In this document: in pieces, positions 56,090 to 64,000 of the stretch
Numbering within the stretch: the stretch's first letter is position 1
Layout of the letters: each line of letters opens with the position of its first letter
NCBI GenBank assembly: GCA_963772445.1
Contig: CAVYXK010000001.1
Location: 248,001-312,000 of the forward strand
Length of the DNA: 64,000 nt
Reading direction: 5' to 3'
DNA from: CAVYXK01 sp963772445
GTDB taxonomy: Bacteria; Pseudomonadota; Alphaproteobacteria; Acetobacterales; Acetobacteraceae
Notes under the pieces: model-generated
The model's input: only the letters and a program-made list of their open reading frames with translations
Databases searched by the model: none
What the model was told of the DNA's origin: nothing
Program-made: the position numbers and the translations under genes

Positions 56090-57661
56090 ATGATGCGACG
56101 TTCGGCTCTTGCCGGCTGCACGGTGGCCGCGCTCGTCCTTGGTGCCGCACCGGCGCCGGCAGCGCGGTTCCAATGCCCGCATCTCGGCGGCAATTTCACC
56201 TTCGGGCAGGAGGCGAATGTCAACAGCCTGGATCAGATGACGTCGGGCACCATCTCCACACGCAACATCGCTATGAACGTCTTCGAGTCGTTAATGACGC
56301 GGGACGAACACAATGATCCCATCCTCGAGCTGGCCGATTCGATGACCGAATCGCCGGACCATCTGACGTACACATTTCGGTTGCGTCAGGGGGTACGATT
56401 CCACAACGGCAAGCCGATGACCTCGGCGGATGTCGTCGCCTCGTTCGAGCGCTACAACCGGGTGGGCCTGCTGCGGATCATGCTGGCCAATGTGGCAAGC
56501 TGGGAGGCGCCCGACCCGCTGACGTTCGTGATCCACATGAAGACCCTGCAACCGACCTTCATCCACGAGCTCAGCGCCTTCAGCGTACCCATCGTCATCC
56601 TCCCGGCCGAGGAGAAGGACGATCCCCCGCAGCAGCTTCGCCCGGTCGGCACCGGTCCCTGGATGGTCGATCGAGTCCTTCCAGGCAGCTACGTGCGGCT
56701 GAAGCGCTATCCCGGCTATGAGCCCAACCAGCATTTCAACGACCGCACCGGGTTCGGCGGTTACAAGCAGGCGTGTTTCGATACGGTCACCTTCCGGATC
56801 GTGACCGAGGGTGGGGCGCGCGTCGCCGGCCTGGAGACGGGGGAACTGCAGGGGGTGGAGGATGTTCCGGCCCGGGCGGTGCCGGACTTGCGGAAGAACA
56901 AGAACATTACCCTGCTACCGCTGCCGAACTGGTGGATCCAGATTGCGCTGCCCAACACATCGGCGCCGCCGACCGACAATCTTGATTTCCGCAAGGCAGT
57001 GCAGGCGGTGCTGAGTATGGATGACGTAATGAATGCGGCGTCCGACGGAAATTTTCGCCTGAATGTCGGATTCCAGTACCCGAACCAATCCGATTACACC
57101 GATGCCGGGCGCGAGACATACAACATCCATGACCCGGTATTGGCGAAGAAATACCTCGCTGAATCGGGTTATCACGGCGAGCCGGTCGTGCTGCTGACCG
57201 ACAAGGACTACGCACCGATGTACAACTCGGCGGTGGTGATGCAGCAGGAGATGCAATCAGTCGGAATCAATGCGCAGTTGAAGGTGGTGGACTGGCCGAC
57301 TTCGGTGAACATGGCGCTGAAGCCTGATACGGGGTGGAATTTCTTCTACACAGGCTGGGGCACGCCGACGGCGCTCGGCGCACTGGATACGATGCAGAAT
57401 CTGGTCAGCCCGAACGCGACGTACATGCCGAAGGACGGCAAGGACGACCCCGACCTGCTCGCAGCGTGGAACGAGATGAACCAGGACGTGGACCCGGCGG
57501 CCCGGCAGGCGGCGTTCGTGCGGATGCAGCGCCTTGTGCTGGAGCGGGTCTATGCCCTGCCCTTCGGATCTTACACCAAGGTGCAGGCAGTGCGGTCCGA
57601 CGTGCGCGGCTTCGTGCCGTTCCGTATCCCGCGCATGTCCAACGTATGGTTCGTGCAGTAA
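56090..57661 (+). CDS. ABC peptide-type substrate-binding protein (SBP family 5)
   Basis: A 523-aa periplasmic binding protein of the DppA/OppA class. Signal peptide ALAGCTVAALVLGAAPAPAA; the family 5 fold is shown by LDQMTSGTIS, FRLRQGVRFHNGKPMTSADV and VVMQQEMQSVGINAQLKVVD. GGGAGG precedes ATG 56090 (GTG 56069 is an alternative). No permease or ATPase gene follows; instead a peptidase and DUF993 gene come next, so it may deliver a peptide-like compound to a transporter encoded elsewhere. Confidence 0.88.
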   Translation: MMRRSALAGCTVAALVLGAAPAPAARFQCPHLGGNFTFGQEANVNSLDQMTSGTISTRNIAMNVFESLMTRDEHNDPILELADSMTESPDHLTYTFRLRQGVRFHNGKPMTSADVVASFERYNRVGLLRIMLANVASWEAPDPLTFVIHMKTLQPTFIHELSAFSVPIVILPAEEKDDPPQQLRPVGTGPWMVDRVLPGSYVRLKRYPGYEPNQHFNDRTGFGGYKQACFDTVTFRIVTEGGARVAGLETGELQGVEDVPARAVPDLRKNKNITLLPLPNWWIQIALPNTSAPPTDNLDFRKAVQAVLSMDDVMNAASDGNFRLNVGFQYPNQSDYTDAGRETYNIHDPVLAKKYLAESGYHGEPVVLLTDKDYAPMYNSAVVMQQEMQSVGINAQLKVVDWPTSVNMALKPDTGWNFFYTGWGTPTALGALDTMQNLVSPNATYMPKDGKDDPDLLAAWNEMNQDVDPAARQAAFVRMQRLVLERVYALPFGSYTKVQAVRSDVRGFVPFRIPRMSNVWFVQ

Positions 57662-57667
57662 CAAAGC

Positions 57668-57704
57668 TCCCCCTCCCCTTGCGGGAGGGGGCTGGGGGAG
57701 GGGG
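57668..57704. repeat. G/C-rich extragenic palindrome, copy 2
   Basis: TCCCCCTCCCCTTGCGGG with GAGGGGGCTGGGGGAGGGGG, nearly identical to 23893-23929. It lies in the 71-base gap between the binding-protein and M81 peptidase genes, so it may modulate mRNA stability between them. Confidence 0.75.
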
Positions 57705-57732
57705 CGCACCGCGCCCGAGGGAGAAACACGAA

Positions 57733-59235
57733 ATGCCCAAAATTTTGCTGGCCGAGTGCATGCAGGAGATATCGTCGTTCAATCCGGTGCCGTCCGACTA
57801 CAGCTATTTCCGCATCGAACGCGGCGAGGAACTGCTGCGCCAGGGCGGCCTGAACACGGCGATTGGCGGAGCGCTGGAGGCGTTCGAAACGCACGGGGAG
57901 ATCGAGCTGATCCCCACCTACGGCGCCCGTTCCGGCAGCGCCGGCCTGTTATCCGCCGCCGGCTGGCGGCAGCTCCGCACGGAGCTGCTGGCGTCGGTCG
58001 AGCAGAAGATCGGCGCAGCCGACGGCGTGTTTGTTTCGCTGCACGGCGCCATGGGCGCGGACGGCGACCTGGATCCGGAGGGCACGCTACTGACCGCGAT
58101 CCGCGAGATGGCGGGGCCGCACCTGCCGGTCGTGGTTTCGCTCGACCTGCATGGCATCCTGACTGACCGCATGCTGCGGCAGATCGACGGGTTGGCGATC
58201 TATCACACCTATCCGCACGTCGATTTTGCCGATACCGGGGCGCGCGCTGCACGGCTGCTGCTGGACATCATGGCGCGCCAGCTCGATCCGGTGATTGCGC
58301 GGATAACAATCCCCGCGCTGGTGCGTGGCGACGAGCTGATCACCCGCACCGGCTGTTACGGTGACCTGATCGGCGAGGCGCAGCGCCTGGAGCGCGAGGG
58401 CAAGGCGCTGGCGGCCGGCGTCATGATCGGCAACCCCTTCACCGACGTGCCGGAGCTCTGCAGCCAAGTGGTGATCGTCGCCGAGCGCGACGGCGCGCTT
58501 GCTGGCAACGAAGCGATGCGGATCGCGCGGGAGTTCTGGCCGCTGCGCCACCGGATGCAGGGCAAGCTGATCCCGCTCGGCCGGGCGATCGCTCGGGCGC
58601 GCTGGATGGACGGGCCCGTGGTGTTCACTGATGCGGCGGACGCCACCTCTTCCGGCGCCACCGGCAATTCCAACGTCATCATCGGGGCACTGCGCGAGGC
58701 CGGATACACCAAGCGCGTACTGGCGCAGATCGTCGATCCGGCAGCCGCGCACACTGCGCATGCGGCCGGAGTCGGAGCGACCGTAACGGTATCGCTGGGC
58801 GGCGCGCTCGATCCCGCCCGGTTCCGGCCGATGGAGGTCACGGCTGTTGTCGAATCGTTGTCACGCGGGCGCGGCCGGTTCGAAACCATGCGCGCGGAGT
58901 TCGACGCCGGACCGACTGCCGTGCTGAGCTTCGACAGTTTCACCGTGGTGGTGATCAGCCGCACGGTCGGACTGATCGACCGCGCGCTTTATTATGCGAA
59001 CGGGCTCGATCCGCGGACATTCGACCTGATCGTGGTGAAATGCCCGCACACCGAGTATCAGATGTACGACGCGTGGGTACAGAAGAATTTCAACATCGAC
59101 GCACCGGGTGCGACCTCGGCCGATCTGCGGAGCCTGGGGCACCGCATCTGCGGCCGGCCGGTGTTCCCGCTCGACGACGTGCAGACATATGAGTCGCGTG
59201 CGGTGCTGTATCATGAACACCGCCGGCTGAGGTGA
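57733..59235 (+). CDS. M81 family metallopeptidase (MlrC-like)
   Basis: A 500-aa protein of the MlrC/M81 family, which linearises or cleaves peptides after uptake (MlrC acts on microcystin-derived peptides in Sphingomonas; here substrate is unknown). N-terminal domain with zinc-ligand segments SLDLHGILTD and YHTYPHVDFADTG; the C-terminal DUF1485-like domain carries DAADATSSGATGNSNVII and VVKCPHTEYQMYDAW. Normal length. ATG 57733 after GGGAG. Four bases separate its stop from the DUF993 gene. Confidence 0.88.
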   Translation: MPKILLAECMQEISSFNPVPSDYSYFRIERGEELLRQGGLNTAIGGALEAFETHGEIELIPTYGARSGSAGLLSAAGWRQLRTELLASVEQKIGAADGVFVSLHGAMGADGDLDPEGTLLTAIREMAGPHLPVVVSLDLHGILTDRMLRQIDGLAIYHTYPHVDFADTGARAARLLLDIMARQLDPVIARITIPALVRGDELITRTGCYGDLIGEAQRLEREGKALAAGVMIGNPFTDVPELCSQVVIVAERDGALAGNEAMRIAREFWPLRHRMQGKLIPLGRAIARARWMDGPVVFTDAADATSSGATGNSNVIIGALREAGYTKRVLAQIVDPAAAHTAHAAGVGATVTVSLGGALDPARFRPMEVTAVVESLSRGRGRFETMRAEFDAGPTAVLSFDSFTVVVISRTVGLIDRALYYANGLDPRTFDLIVVKCPHTEYQMYDAWVQKNFNIDAPGATSADLRSLGHRICGRPVFPLDDVQTYESRAVLYHEHRRLR

Positions 59236-59239
59236 GACC

Positions 59240-60400
59240 ATGCCGCGCATCGCGCTTCCCACCGCTGGTCGCCGCCTCGAGCCGTACGTCACGGCGCCGC
59301 CCCGCGAATTCCCCACGGCCACGCCACCTTATTCGCGGCTCGCCTATGCCGCCGTTCACGTCGTTGCCGATCCGCTGGCGGCCACCGATCCCTGGCTGCA
59401 GCCCTCGCTCGACTGGGACCGTACCATCGCCTATCGCCGCTATCTCTGGTCGCTGGGTCTCGGCGTGGCGGAAGCGATGGACACCGCGCAGCGTGGCATG
59501 GGGCTCGACTGGCCGACCAGCCTGGAGCTGATCCGGCGCTCGCTCGACGCCGCGCGCGATATCCCCGGCGCGGTGATTGCCTGCGGCGCCGGCACCGACC
59601 ACGTCGCCCCGGGCTCCGAGGCGACGATCGACGACGTGATCCGCGCCTATGAAATGCAATGCGAGGCGGTCGAGGTGCTGGGTGGGCGCGTGATCCTGAT
59701 GGCCTCCCGTGCACTGGCGGCCTGTGCGCGAGGGCCGGACGATTATCAGCGGGTCTATGGCCGCATCCTCGGCGGACTGCGCCAGCCGGCGATCATCCAC
59801 TGGCTGGGCGAGATGTTCGATCCGGCACTCGCCGGCTACTGGGGCGGCGATGACGTCGGCCAGGCGATGCAGACCTGCATCGAGGTGATCGAGGCGAATC
59901 GTACGAAGGTCGATGGGATCAAGGTCTCCCTACTCGACAAGGAGCGGGAGATCATGATGCGCCGGCTGCTGCCGCGCGGCGTTCGCATGTATAGCGGCGA
60001 CGATTTTAATTATGCCGAGCTGATCGCCGGGGACGAGCAGGGCTATTCCGACGCGCTGCTTGGCATCTTCGATGCGATCGCGCCGGCCGCTGCTACGGCG
60101 CTGGGCAGCCTGCGGCGAAATGACCTTTCGGCATTTTACGACATACTCGGCCCGACCGTGCCGCTGTCACGGCATGTATTCCGGGCGCCGACCCGTTTCT
60201 ACAAAACCGGCGTCGTGTTCATGGCGTGGCTGAACGGCCACCAGGACCATTTCGTGATGGTGGGTGGCCAGCAATCGGCGCGCTCGCTGCTGCATCTCGC
60301 CGAGCTGTTCCGCTTGGCCGATCAGGCCGGGCTGCTGCGGGATCCCGAGCTGGCCTGCATGCGAATGGAGCACTTGCTGGCCATTCAGGGTATCACTTGA
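59240..60400 (+). CDS. DUF993 family protein (DapA-like TIM barrel)
   Basis: A 386-aa protein of the DUF993 family, distantly related to dihydrodipicolinate synthase/N-acetylneuraminate lyase class I aldolases. The barrel is visible in VIACGAGTDHVAPGS, AYEMQCEAVEVLGGRVILMA, and the likely Schiff-base Lys in KVDGIKVSLLD. Closely linked to the M81 gene. An aldolase or lyase step in catabolism of a modified peptide or sugar acid is plausible; reaction not assignable. Confidence 0.85.
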   Translation: MPRIALPTAGRRLEPYVTAPPREFPTATPPYSRLAYAAVHVVADPLAATDPWLQPSLDWDRTIAYRRYLWSLGLGVAEAMDTAQRGMGLDWPTSLELIRRSLDAARDIPGAVIACGAGTDHVAPGSEATIDDVIRAYEMQCEAVEVLGGRVILMASRALAACARGPDDYQRVYGRILGGLRQPAIIHWLGEMFDPALAGYWGGDDVGQAMQTCIEVIEANRTKVDGIKVSLLDKEREIMMRRLLPRGVRMYSGDDFNYAELIAGDEQGYSDALLGIFDAIAPAAATALGSLRRNDLSAFYDILGPTVPLSRHVFRAPTRFYKTGVVFMAWLNGHQDHFVMVGGQQSARSLLHLAELFRLADQAGLLRDPELACMRMEHLLAIQGIT

Positions 60401-60425
60401 TGGATGCGCACAGGCATCAGCTTCA

Positions 60426-60776
60426 TCAAATGGCAATCCTGGTTTCTATCTCGTCGTAATCCGCCTGTACGCCGCCGTCCGTTGCGTCGAGTAGCCCTGC
60501 AGCCGTCAGCGCCTGAACATCTGCATGGACGTTGCTGTAGTCGCGTCCCAGCGCCTTCGCCAAGGCGCGGACACTCGTGACGTTGTGCCGGTGGACGTAG
60601 TGCAACAGCTCCATCCTCTTTCCCGTCAGAACGCGAGCAAGCGCGTTCCAGCTCTCGAACGCCAAGTGACGTTCGCGGAACGTCTCGGCGCGCTCGGCGC
60701 GGTGCCAGGCATCGATGAACCGGCGGGACGCCTCGTCTTCCATCGCACCGCCGACAGTGATCTTCACATCGTTCAT
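60426..60776 (-). CDS. tumA: TumA-like HTH antitoxin
   Basis: A 116-aa DNA-binding protein: helical N-terminus (FIDAWHRAERAETFRERHLA), then a MarR-like winged helix (RMELLHYVHRHNVTSVRALA, ALGRDYSNVHADVQAL, GLLDATDGG). It overlaps the upstream toxin gene by 4 bases. HTH antitoxins of this kind pair with TumE (DUF6516) toxins and usually autoregulate the operon. Symbol given by gene pairing and similarity. Confidence 0.75.
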   Translation of the reverse strand: MNDVKITVGGAMEDEASRRFIDAWHRAERAETFRERHLAFESWNALARVLTGKRMELLHYVHRHNVTSVRALAKALGRDYSNVHADVQALTAAGLLDATDGGVQADYDEIETRIAI

Positions 60777-61060
60777 TTGCTTTCCCTTAGGGTCCGCACG
60801 TCGAACCAGAAATCGGCCATGAGTTGCTCGACGCTGATGAAGGCGTAGCCTGTCTCAGTGCCCTGGAAGTGCCGGTGATCGCCTTTCCCACGCTCATTGT
60901 CATACAGGACCTCTCGCACACCCGGACGGCCATAAAACAAGGAATACTTCAGGTCGTGCAATGAGGGTGGCACAGGCCCTGGAACGCGCCACAACGCCAT
61001 CTCCACGATCGCACCGTCGTCATAGTCGATGCGTTGGTGGAAGAGTAGTTCTGCCTTCAC
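60773..61060 (-). CDS. tumE: TumE-like (DUF6516) toxin
   Basis: A 95-aa protein with the DUF6516 pattern: KAELLFHQRIDYDDGAIVEM, WRVPGPVPPSLHDLKYSLFY, YDNERGKGDHRHFQGTETGY, FISVEQLMADFW. The YDNERGKGDH(R/H)H segment with its paired His is the family's hallmark and a likely active site. Toxin first, antitoxin second, 4-base overlap. TumE-type proteins inhibit growth in the characterised pair; not tested here. Confidence 0.8.
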   Translation of the reverse strand: MKAELLFHQRIDYDDGAIVEMALWRVPGPVPPSLHDLKYSLFYGRPGVREVLYDNERGKGDHRHFQGTETGYAFISVEQLMADFWFDVRTLRESK

Positions 61061-61164
61061 CGCCTCATATTATGGTATCACGCGCCATATGGCGTCAAGC
61101 ACCATTTTTTGCTGCGGCCGCTAATCTGATCGTCTGCGTTCGCACGCGCCTCTGAACTCGGGCG

Positions 61165-62025
61165 TCAGGTCAGGCTATCGTCGTCCGACCCGCCACCCTG
61201 GTCCGAACCCGAATCGCTGCCGCCGCCCGGATCCCAGCCCCCACCGCTCGGATCATTGGTCGGATCGGGTGTCGCAGATGGATCGACCCCACCCTGATCC
61301 CAGGTGCCGGTATCGACGTAACCAGGATCAGGCTGTGCGGAGCCGGGGTCGGGACTGGTCCAGCTTCCCTGATCCACGTATCCGGGATCAGCTGAAGGCA
61401 CGGCGCCGCCCCCCAACGGTCCAGGGCCGAAGCCGCCGCCCAGCGTCTCTCGCGGCGAGAACAGGTCGCGGATCGCATCGGCAGCGAGCACCCCTCCGGC
61501 GACGCCGGCCGCGGTCGTCAGCGCCGAGCCAAGGAACCCGGACCCCGAGCGCTGAAACATCCCCGGCTGGCTGGCAGGCGCGTATTGGGGCGGAGGAGCA
61601 GCCTGCTGATACCCTGGCGGCGGCGCCCCCTGGCCCCAGGGACCGCCCGACGGCGGGGGCGCCGCCTGCTGGCGACCACCACCGAACAGTCCGCTGAAGA
61701 AGCCACCCCCACTCTGTTGCTGCGGCTGCTGGGCGGCATGCTGCTGCGCCTGCTGCAACTCCCATTCCAGCCGCTTGATCCGGCTCTGCGTCTCTGCCAA
61801 CACATGGTCCTGGACGAAGGCGAGTTGGGTGAGGCGATAGCGCGCCTCCGGATAGCGGTTGAATTGCTCGGCGATGAACCGGTCAGCCTCGGGGTCAATC
61901 GGGGGCAGCGCCGGGGCGGTCCTCGCAGGTACCGAAGCCCCGCCCCAGGGGCTCGCCTGCGCTGCCGCTGCCCCGCCGACCCGGGCGATGAAATTGGCGA
62001 TGATGTCGCGTTCTTCGTTGGTCAT
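61165..62025 (-). CDS. DUF2076 family protein
   Basis: A 286-aa protein. Residues 1-100: DUF2076 helical part (MTNEERDIIANFIARVGGAA, DRFIAEQFNRYPEARYRLTQ, LAFVQDHVLAETQSRIKRLE) with a coiled coil ending in a Gln-rich tract. The rest is Gly/Pro-rich, with a hydrophobic glycine-zipper-like piece (FLGSALTTAAGVAGGVLAAD) and an acidic repetitive tail (DPGYVDQGSW, DPGYVDTGTW, GGSDSGSDQGGGSDDDS). GAGGAG precedes ATG. Periplasmic or membrane-associated role suspected; function unknown. Confidence 0.85.
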   Translation of the reverse strand: MTNEERDIIANFIARVGGAAAAQASPWGGASVPARTAPALPPIDPEADRFIAEQFNRYPEARYRLTQLAFVQDHVLAETQSRIKRLEWELQQAQQHAAQQPQQQSGGGFFSGLFGGGRQQAAPPPSGGPWGQGAPPPGYQQAAPPPQYAPASQPGMFQRSGSGFLGSALTTAAGVAGGVLAADAIRDLFSPRETLGGGFGPGPLGGGAVPSADPGYVDQGSWTSPDPGSAQPDPGYVDTGTWDQGGVDPSATPDPTNDPSGGGWDPGGGSDSGSDQGGGSDDDSLT

Positions 62026-62036
62026 CGTACAGCTCC

Positions 62037-62213
62037 TCAAGGTCGGACGGCGGGCGCCCGGTCGATCACGCCAACGACCGCCGCCACATGGGCCTGATCG
62101 CGGAAAATGTCCACCGTCTCGAGCGGCGCTGTCACCGTGACGCCCCGCATGTCCCACTTCGCCTTGCCCGGCCCCAACAGCGGTGCTTTACGTTGCAGCG
62201 CACCACGCCGCAT
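62037..62213 (-). CDS. Possible small protein upstream of DUF2076
   Basis: A 58-codon frame ending 11 bases before the DUF2076 start, its stop overlapping that gene's ribosome site. The C-terminal part (WDMRGVTVTAPLETVDIFRD, QAHVAAVVGVIDRAPAVRP) has a protein-like hydrophobic pattern. The start (ATG 62213) is not decided by a ribosome site, and it lies in the 5' region opposite glyQ. Could be a chance frame. Confidence 0.3.
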   Translation of the reverse strand: MRRGALQRKAPLLGPGKAKWDMRGVTVTAPLETVDIFRDQAHVAAVVGVIDRAPAVRP

Positions 62214-62226
62214 CGAAGGGTTCGCG

Positions 62227-63096
62227 ATGGACGCCGACCGGGCGCCGAGCTTCCAGGACCTGATCCTATCCCTGCAGCATTTCTGGGCGCGGCAGGGCTG
62301 CGTCCTGTTGCAGCCGTACGACATGGAGATGGGCGCCGGCACTCTGCATCCCGCAACGACCTTGCGCGCGCTCGGGCCGCGACCATGGCGGGCCGTCTAC
62401 GTCCAGCCAACTCGGCGTCCCAGCGATGGCCGCTATGGTGAGAACCCCAACCGGCTGCAGCACTATTATCAGCTTCAGGTGATCATGAAGCCGAGCCCCG
62501 CCGAGACGCAGGACCTGTTGCTGGCGAGCTACCGCGAGATCGGCCTCGATCCGCTGCACCACGATTTCCGCTTCGTCGAGGATGACTGGGAAAATCCGAC
62601 CATCGGCGCGTGGGGTCTCGGCTGGGAAGTTTGGTGCGACGGCATGGAAGTCGGGCAGTTCACCTATTTTCAGCAGGTCGGCGGCATCCCGGTGACTTTG
62701 CCAAGCTTTGAGATGACCTATGGGCTCGAACGTCTGGCGATGTACGTCCAGGACGTTGGCAACGTCTTCGAGTTGGATTTCAACGGCGCCGGGGTGACCT
62801 ATGGCGACGTGTTCCTGCGCGCCGAACGGGAGTACAGTGCCTATAATTTCGAGTACGCGGATACTGAGATGCTCGGGCGCCATTTCGCCGACGCCGAGAA
62901 GGAGTGCAAGGCGCTGCTGGCGCGCCGGCTGGCGCTGCCCGCTTACGACCAGTGCATCAAGGCGAGCCACCTGTTCAACCTGCTGGACGCGCGTGGCGTG
63001 ATCAGCGTAGCCGAGCGGGCGAGCTTCATCGGACGCGTCCGCGAGCTGGCAAAGGGCTGCTGCGAGGTGTGGCTGGCGGGAGAAGAAGCGGCATGA
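62227..63096 (+). CDS. glyQ: Glycine-tRNA ligase alpha subunit
   Basis: A 289-aa class II synthetase subunit that binds glycine and ATP. Begins MDADRAPSFQDLILSLQHFW with the family signature ARQGCVLLQPYDMEMGAGTLHP, and continues RWAVYVQPTRRPSDGRYGENPN-like motifs (AVYVQPTRRPSDGRYGENPN here) through EMTYGLERLAMYVQ. Length normal. ATG 62227 after AAGGG; longer upstream frame rejected. Acts as alpha2beta2 with GlyS, whose gene begins 60 bases downstream. Confidence 0.97.
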   Translation: MDADRAPSFQDLILSLQHFWARQGCVLLQPYDMEMGAGTLHPATTLRALGPRPWRAVYVQPTRRPSDGRYGENPNRLQHYYQLQVIMKPSPAETQDLLLASYREIGLDPLHHDFRFVEDDWENPTIGAWGLGWEVWCDGMEVGQFTYFQQVGGIPVTLPSFEMTYGLERLAMYVQDVGNVFELDFNGAGVTYGDVFLRAEREYSAYNFEYADTEMLGRHFADAEKECKALLARRLALPAYDQCIKASHLFNLLDARGVISVAERASFIGRVRELAKGCCEVWLAGEEAA

Positions 63097-63156
63097 TTGG
63101 TCTCGACCCCTGCTACGCCGGGGCCTACGAAGCGGGCCGGGGCTGAAGGGCCGAGC

Positions 63157-64000
63157 ATGCCGGAGCTGTTCCTGGAGCTGTTCAGCGAGGAAATTCCCGC
63201 TGGCATGCAGTCCGCCGCCGCGGCGGATCTCGAGCGGCTGGTCACGACTGCATTGGCTCCGTTGCGTCCCGACCGTGTCCGCTCGTTCTGCGGCCCGCGA
63301 CGGATCGCGCTGCGAGCGGACGTCGACCGTGAAGTTCCGGCAAGCAGCAGCACGGAACGCGGCCCGCGCGTATCGGCGCCCGAACAGGCGATTGCCGGTT
63401 TCTTGCGCAAGCATGAGGCGACGAGCGATCAGCTCCGTCAGGAGGGCGGCTACTGGGTCCTGGACAAAGAAGCTGCTTCCCTCTCCGCGCAACAGACGAT
63501 CGCCGCCGCGCTGCCCGGTCTACTGCGTCGCTTTCCCTGGCCCAAGTCGATGCGCTGGGGCGGGACCAGCGCCTTCACCTGGGTTCGTCCGCTGCGGCGG
63601 ATTGTCTGTCTGCTGGACGGAGCGGTGGTAGCGTTCGACCTGCGGGAAGGCGCCGACGATAACGGACACGGGCTCGCATCCGGCAATCTGACCGAGGGTC
63701 ACCGTTTCCACGCGCCCGGCGTCGTCGTGGTGAGCTCCTGCGCCGATTGGGAGGAGAAGCTTGCGGAACGTCACGTGCTGGTGGACGCCGCGGAGCGGCG
63801 CCGGCGCATCGCAGCGGGGCTTGCCGCGGAGGCATCGGCCAGGGACCTTGCGCTGGTGGATGATCCGGGGCTGCTCGAGGAAGTGGCGGGGCTTGTGGAA
63901 TGGCCGGTGCCGCTGCTCGGGCGTATCGATCAGGCGTTCATGGACCTGCCGCCCGAGGTCCGGCAGGTGTCGATGCGGGTCAACCAGCGGTATTTCGCGC
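63157..64000 (+). CDS. glyS: Glycine-tRNA ligase beta subunit, partial (runs off window)
   Basis: The first 281 codons are present. MPELFLELFSEEIPAGMQ is the GlyS start; RWGGTSAFTWVRPLRRIVCL and LPPEVRQVSMRVNQRYFA are family blocks of the N-terminal HD-like and tRNA-binding region. ATG 63157 is preceded by GGGCCGAGC. The remainder, including the anticodon-binding domain, is beyond base 64000. Confidence 0.95.
   Translation, partial: MPELFLELFSEEIPAGMQSAAAADLERLVTTALAPLRPDRVRSFCGPRRIALRADVDREVPASSSTERGPRVSAPEQAIAGFLRKHEATSDQLRQEGGYWVLDKEAASLSAQQTIAAALPGLLRRFPWPKSMRWGGTSAFTWVRPLRRIVCLLDGAVVAFDLREGADDNGHGLASGNLTEGHRFHAPGVVVVSSCADWEEKLAERHVLVDAAERRRRIAAGLAAEASARDLALVDDPGLLEEVAGLVEWPVPLLGRIDQAFMDLPPEVRQVSMRVNQRYFA

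Overview
The window is GC-rich DNA whose genes look like those of an alphaproteobacterium, most likely a member of the Acetobacteraceae. This placement is an inference from protein recall, based on the FAD-linked oxidase remnants, the DUF2076 protein, the tandem RND efflux operon and a multicopy family of unknown function. No rRNA or tRNA gene and no CRISPR array was seen.

Layout. 0-9.4 kb: a truncated IS66 transposase, a PEP-CTERM surface protein with a clear terminator, a 2-hydroxyacyl-CoA lyase with a GNAT acetyltransferase behind it, a divergently organised polyamine-type ABC importer whose binding-protein gene carries an in-frame TGA, a left-handed beta-helix protein lacking zinc ligands, and an HU-like protein. 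9.4-24.5 kb is accessory and decaying: a DnaB C-terminal relic, a SWIM/SNF2 gene pair (both frameshifted), a VOC enzyme, an IS4-type stub, a CHAT protease-NTPase-TPR gene (frameshifted) with a small partner, a GxxExxY gene with GCAGAG repeats, and a gene cut in two by a 2.2-kb transposon carrying two passenger genes. 24.5-31.6 kb looks like core DNA: a DsbD-family reductase, then an operon of HtrA-type protease, OmpR-type regulator and histidine kinase, and an SGNH hydrolase.

31.7-37.8 kb holds a FAD-linked oxidase pseudogene split by about 5.4 kb that encodes a large Upf1-like SF1 helicase with a nuclease-like domain and a GreA-C-like tail, itself divided into two frames between helicase motifs I and II. 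37.9-44.4 kb: an unrecognised 485-aa protein, nested inverted repeats, a stand-alone receiver domain, an LVIVD-repeat protein, and an IS630 stub next to an inserted DDE element with clear inverted repeats. 44.5-53.8 kb: a complete four-gene MdtABC-type RND efflux operon in which every junction overlaps by 4 nt. 54-55.7 kb: an IS1182 element placed in the loop of a REP palindrome. 56-64 kb: a peptide-type binding protein, M81 (MlrC-like) peptidase and DUF993 cluster, a TumE/TumA-type toxin-antitoxin pair, DUF2076, and glyQ-glyS running off the end.

Best candidates for an undescribed system are the CHAT-NTPase-TPR gene with its 117-aa neighbour and the helicase/nuclease/GreA-like island; both have architectures associated with anti-phage functions, but no activity can be shown from sequence. 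Five large genes each carry a net +1 frame change, which could mean island decay or systematic one-base insertions in the assembly; this should be settled before any of them is called dead.
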